Assembly: GCA_022710245.1 (NCBI GenBank)
Contig: JAKLHH010000521.1
Location: 1 to 5,963 of the forward strand
DNA: 5,963 nucleotides
Source of the DNA: Myxococcota bacterium
GTDB lineage: Bacteria; Myxococcota; Polyangia; GCA-2747355; JAKLHH01
Direction of reading: 5' to 3'
The position numbers and the translations under genes were made by a program. Position 1 is the first letter of the stretch. Each line of letters starts with the position of its first letter. This document shows, one piece after another, positions 5,667 through 5,963 of the stretch. The notes below the pieces were generated by a model. The model was not told the DNA's origin, did not search any database, and saw only the letters and a list, made by a program, of their open reading frames with translations.

Positions 5667-5673
5667 TCCTCCC
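5667..5673 (-). promoter_or_regulatory. Shine-Dalgarno of the caspase-like lipoprotein
   Basis: GGGAGGA on the minus strand lies eight bases before the ATG at 5658. This is near-ideal spacing and confirms that start over the in-frame ATG at 5682. Confidence 0.75.
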
Positions 5674-5740
5674 GCGCCGCACGAGTGCAGGGCTCAGGCC
5701 AGAGGCGGGGACCGTGAAGTCGCGCTCTTGCGAGGGAGGT

Positions 5741-5790
5741 GGCTGGCTGGCCGGGCAGCTGGCTGGGGGCGGGGGACTACGATGGGCTGG
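5741..5790. repeat. GGCTGG-rich tract upstream of the caspase-like gene
   Basis: GGCTGG occurs at 5741-5746, 5745-5750, 5761-5766 and 5785-5790, with a G-rich run between. It lies 80-130 bp upstream of the ATG at 5658, in what should be the promoter/leader. It reads CCAGCC on the coding strand. It may be simple low-complexity sequence or clustered binding sites. Confidence 0.35.
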
Positions 5791-5823
5791 CCAGGCGGCG
5801 CGAAGATGAACTCAACTCGGACA

Positions 5824-5856
5824 AGAAAAAAGGCCGTCCGCGGTTGCGAACGGCCT
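5824..5856 (-). terminator. Rho-independent terminator of the tRNA-Lys gene
   Basis: The arms 5831-5841 and 5846-5856 form an 11-bp stem with a four-base loop (AACC in the RNA). The only non-Watson-Crick position is a C/A mismatch on the plus strand but a G-U pair in the minus-strand RNA, so the structure is best formed by transcripts of the tRNA strand. Five T residues follow the stem (5830-5826, read on the minus strand), with more after one C. It starts 17 bases after the tRNA 3' end. Confidence 0.92.
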
Positions 5857-5873
5857 CTTCAGTTCGGTCTCGG

Positions 5874-5946
5874 TGAGCCCAGAAGGAATCGAACCTTCAA
5901 CCTCCGGATTAAGAGTCCGCTGCTCTACCAATTGAGCTATGGGCCC
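5874..5946 (-). tRNA. tRNA-Lys (anticodon CTT)
   Basis: This is a complete cloverleaf of 73 bases. The acceptor stem GGGCCCA/TGGGCTC has one G-U pair at 2-71. The D arm is GCTC/GAGC with an AATTGGTA loop. The anticodon loop is CTCTTAA with anticodon CTT (plus-strand 5911-5913), which reads AAG lysine codons. The variable loop is five bases, and the T arm is GAAGG-TTCGATT-CCTTC. Discriminator A73 is followed by CCG, so CCA is not encoded and must be added after transcription. The top of the anticodon stem has G27 opposite G43, a mismatch. The promoter would lie beyond the right edge; only 17 bases are visible. Confidence 0.97.
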
Positions 5947-5963
5947 GTCCACCGCCAAAGCGA

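Larger units (their letters stand above)
5659..5823 (-). other. Probable promoter/leader region of the caspase-like lipoprotein gene
   Basis: This stretch lies between the tRNA terminator and the ATG at 5658. Because the terminator should stop tRNA transcription, the lipoprotein gene needs its own promoter here. I could not find a consensus -35/-10 pair on the minus strand. The small plus-strand frame across it (5528-5809) begins inside the lipoprotein gene and looks spurious. Confidence 0.5.

Noticed and set aside
5528..5809. Plus-strand open frame of 93 codons
   Set aside because: It starts inside the caspase-like gene on the opposite strand and runs through its leader. The translation is low-complexity and no ribosome site was seen.
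5824..5946. tRNA-Lys as an integration site for a genomic island holding the lipoprotein genes
   Set aside because: The tRNA 3' end faces the cluster, but I saw no second copy of the tRNA 3' sequence in the window and no integrase, and the native terminator is intact.

Overview
This is a GC-rich window (roughly 70% by eye) with strong G/C bias at third codon positions. It holds four protein-coding genes and one tRNA gene. All four proteins begin with a lipoprotein-type signal peptide. Their domains (Kazal-like, NHL propeller, thrombospondin type 1, and a probable caspase-like fold) are typical of large secretome-rich genomes such as Myxococcota (myxobacteria) and relatives. The assignment to Myxococcota is inference from gene style and composition; no marker gene is present.

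Layout from left to right. (1) 37-1245, minus: Cys-rich lipoprotein with two Kazal-like modules, a beta-sandwich-like middle region and a Cys-rich C-terminal module. (2) 1246-1510: divergent intergenic region with a 14-bp perfect palindrome, several dyads and a 9-bp direct repeat. (3) 1511-3595 (or from 1475), plus: lipoprotein carrying 12 NHL-type repeats, best read as two six-bladed beta-propellers. (4) 3624-4103, minus: small lipoprotein with two thrombospondin type 1 repeats, convergent with the NHL gene across 28 bp. (5) 4104-4347: non-coding stretch with hairpins. (6) 4348-5658, minus: 436-residue lipoprotein whose C-terminal half has a His/Cys arrangement like clan CD (caspase-type) cysteine peptidases. 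(7) 5659-5823: probable promoter and leader of that gene, with a GGCTGG-rich tract. (8) 5824-5946, minus: tRNA-Lys(CTT) followed by a clear Rho-independent terminator.

How they might work together: no operon is evident. Genes alternate in strand, the two minus-strand genes on the right are separated by 244 bp, and each appears to have its own leader. The common theme is envelope-anchored or exported proteins with disulfide-rich or propeller modules for binding, plus one possible protease and one protein with protease-inhibitor-like modules. A direct functional link between them is speculative. No mobile element, CRISPR array, prophage gene or integrase is visible.
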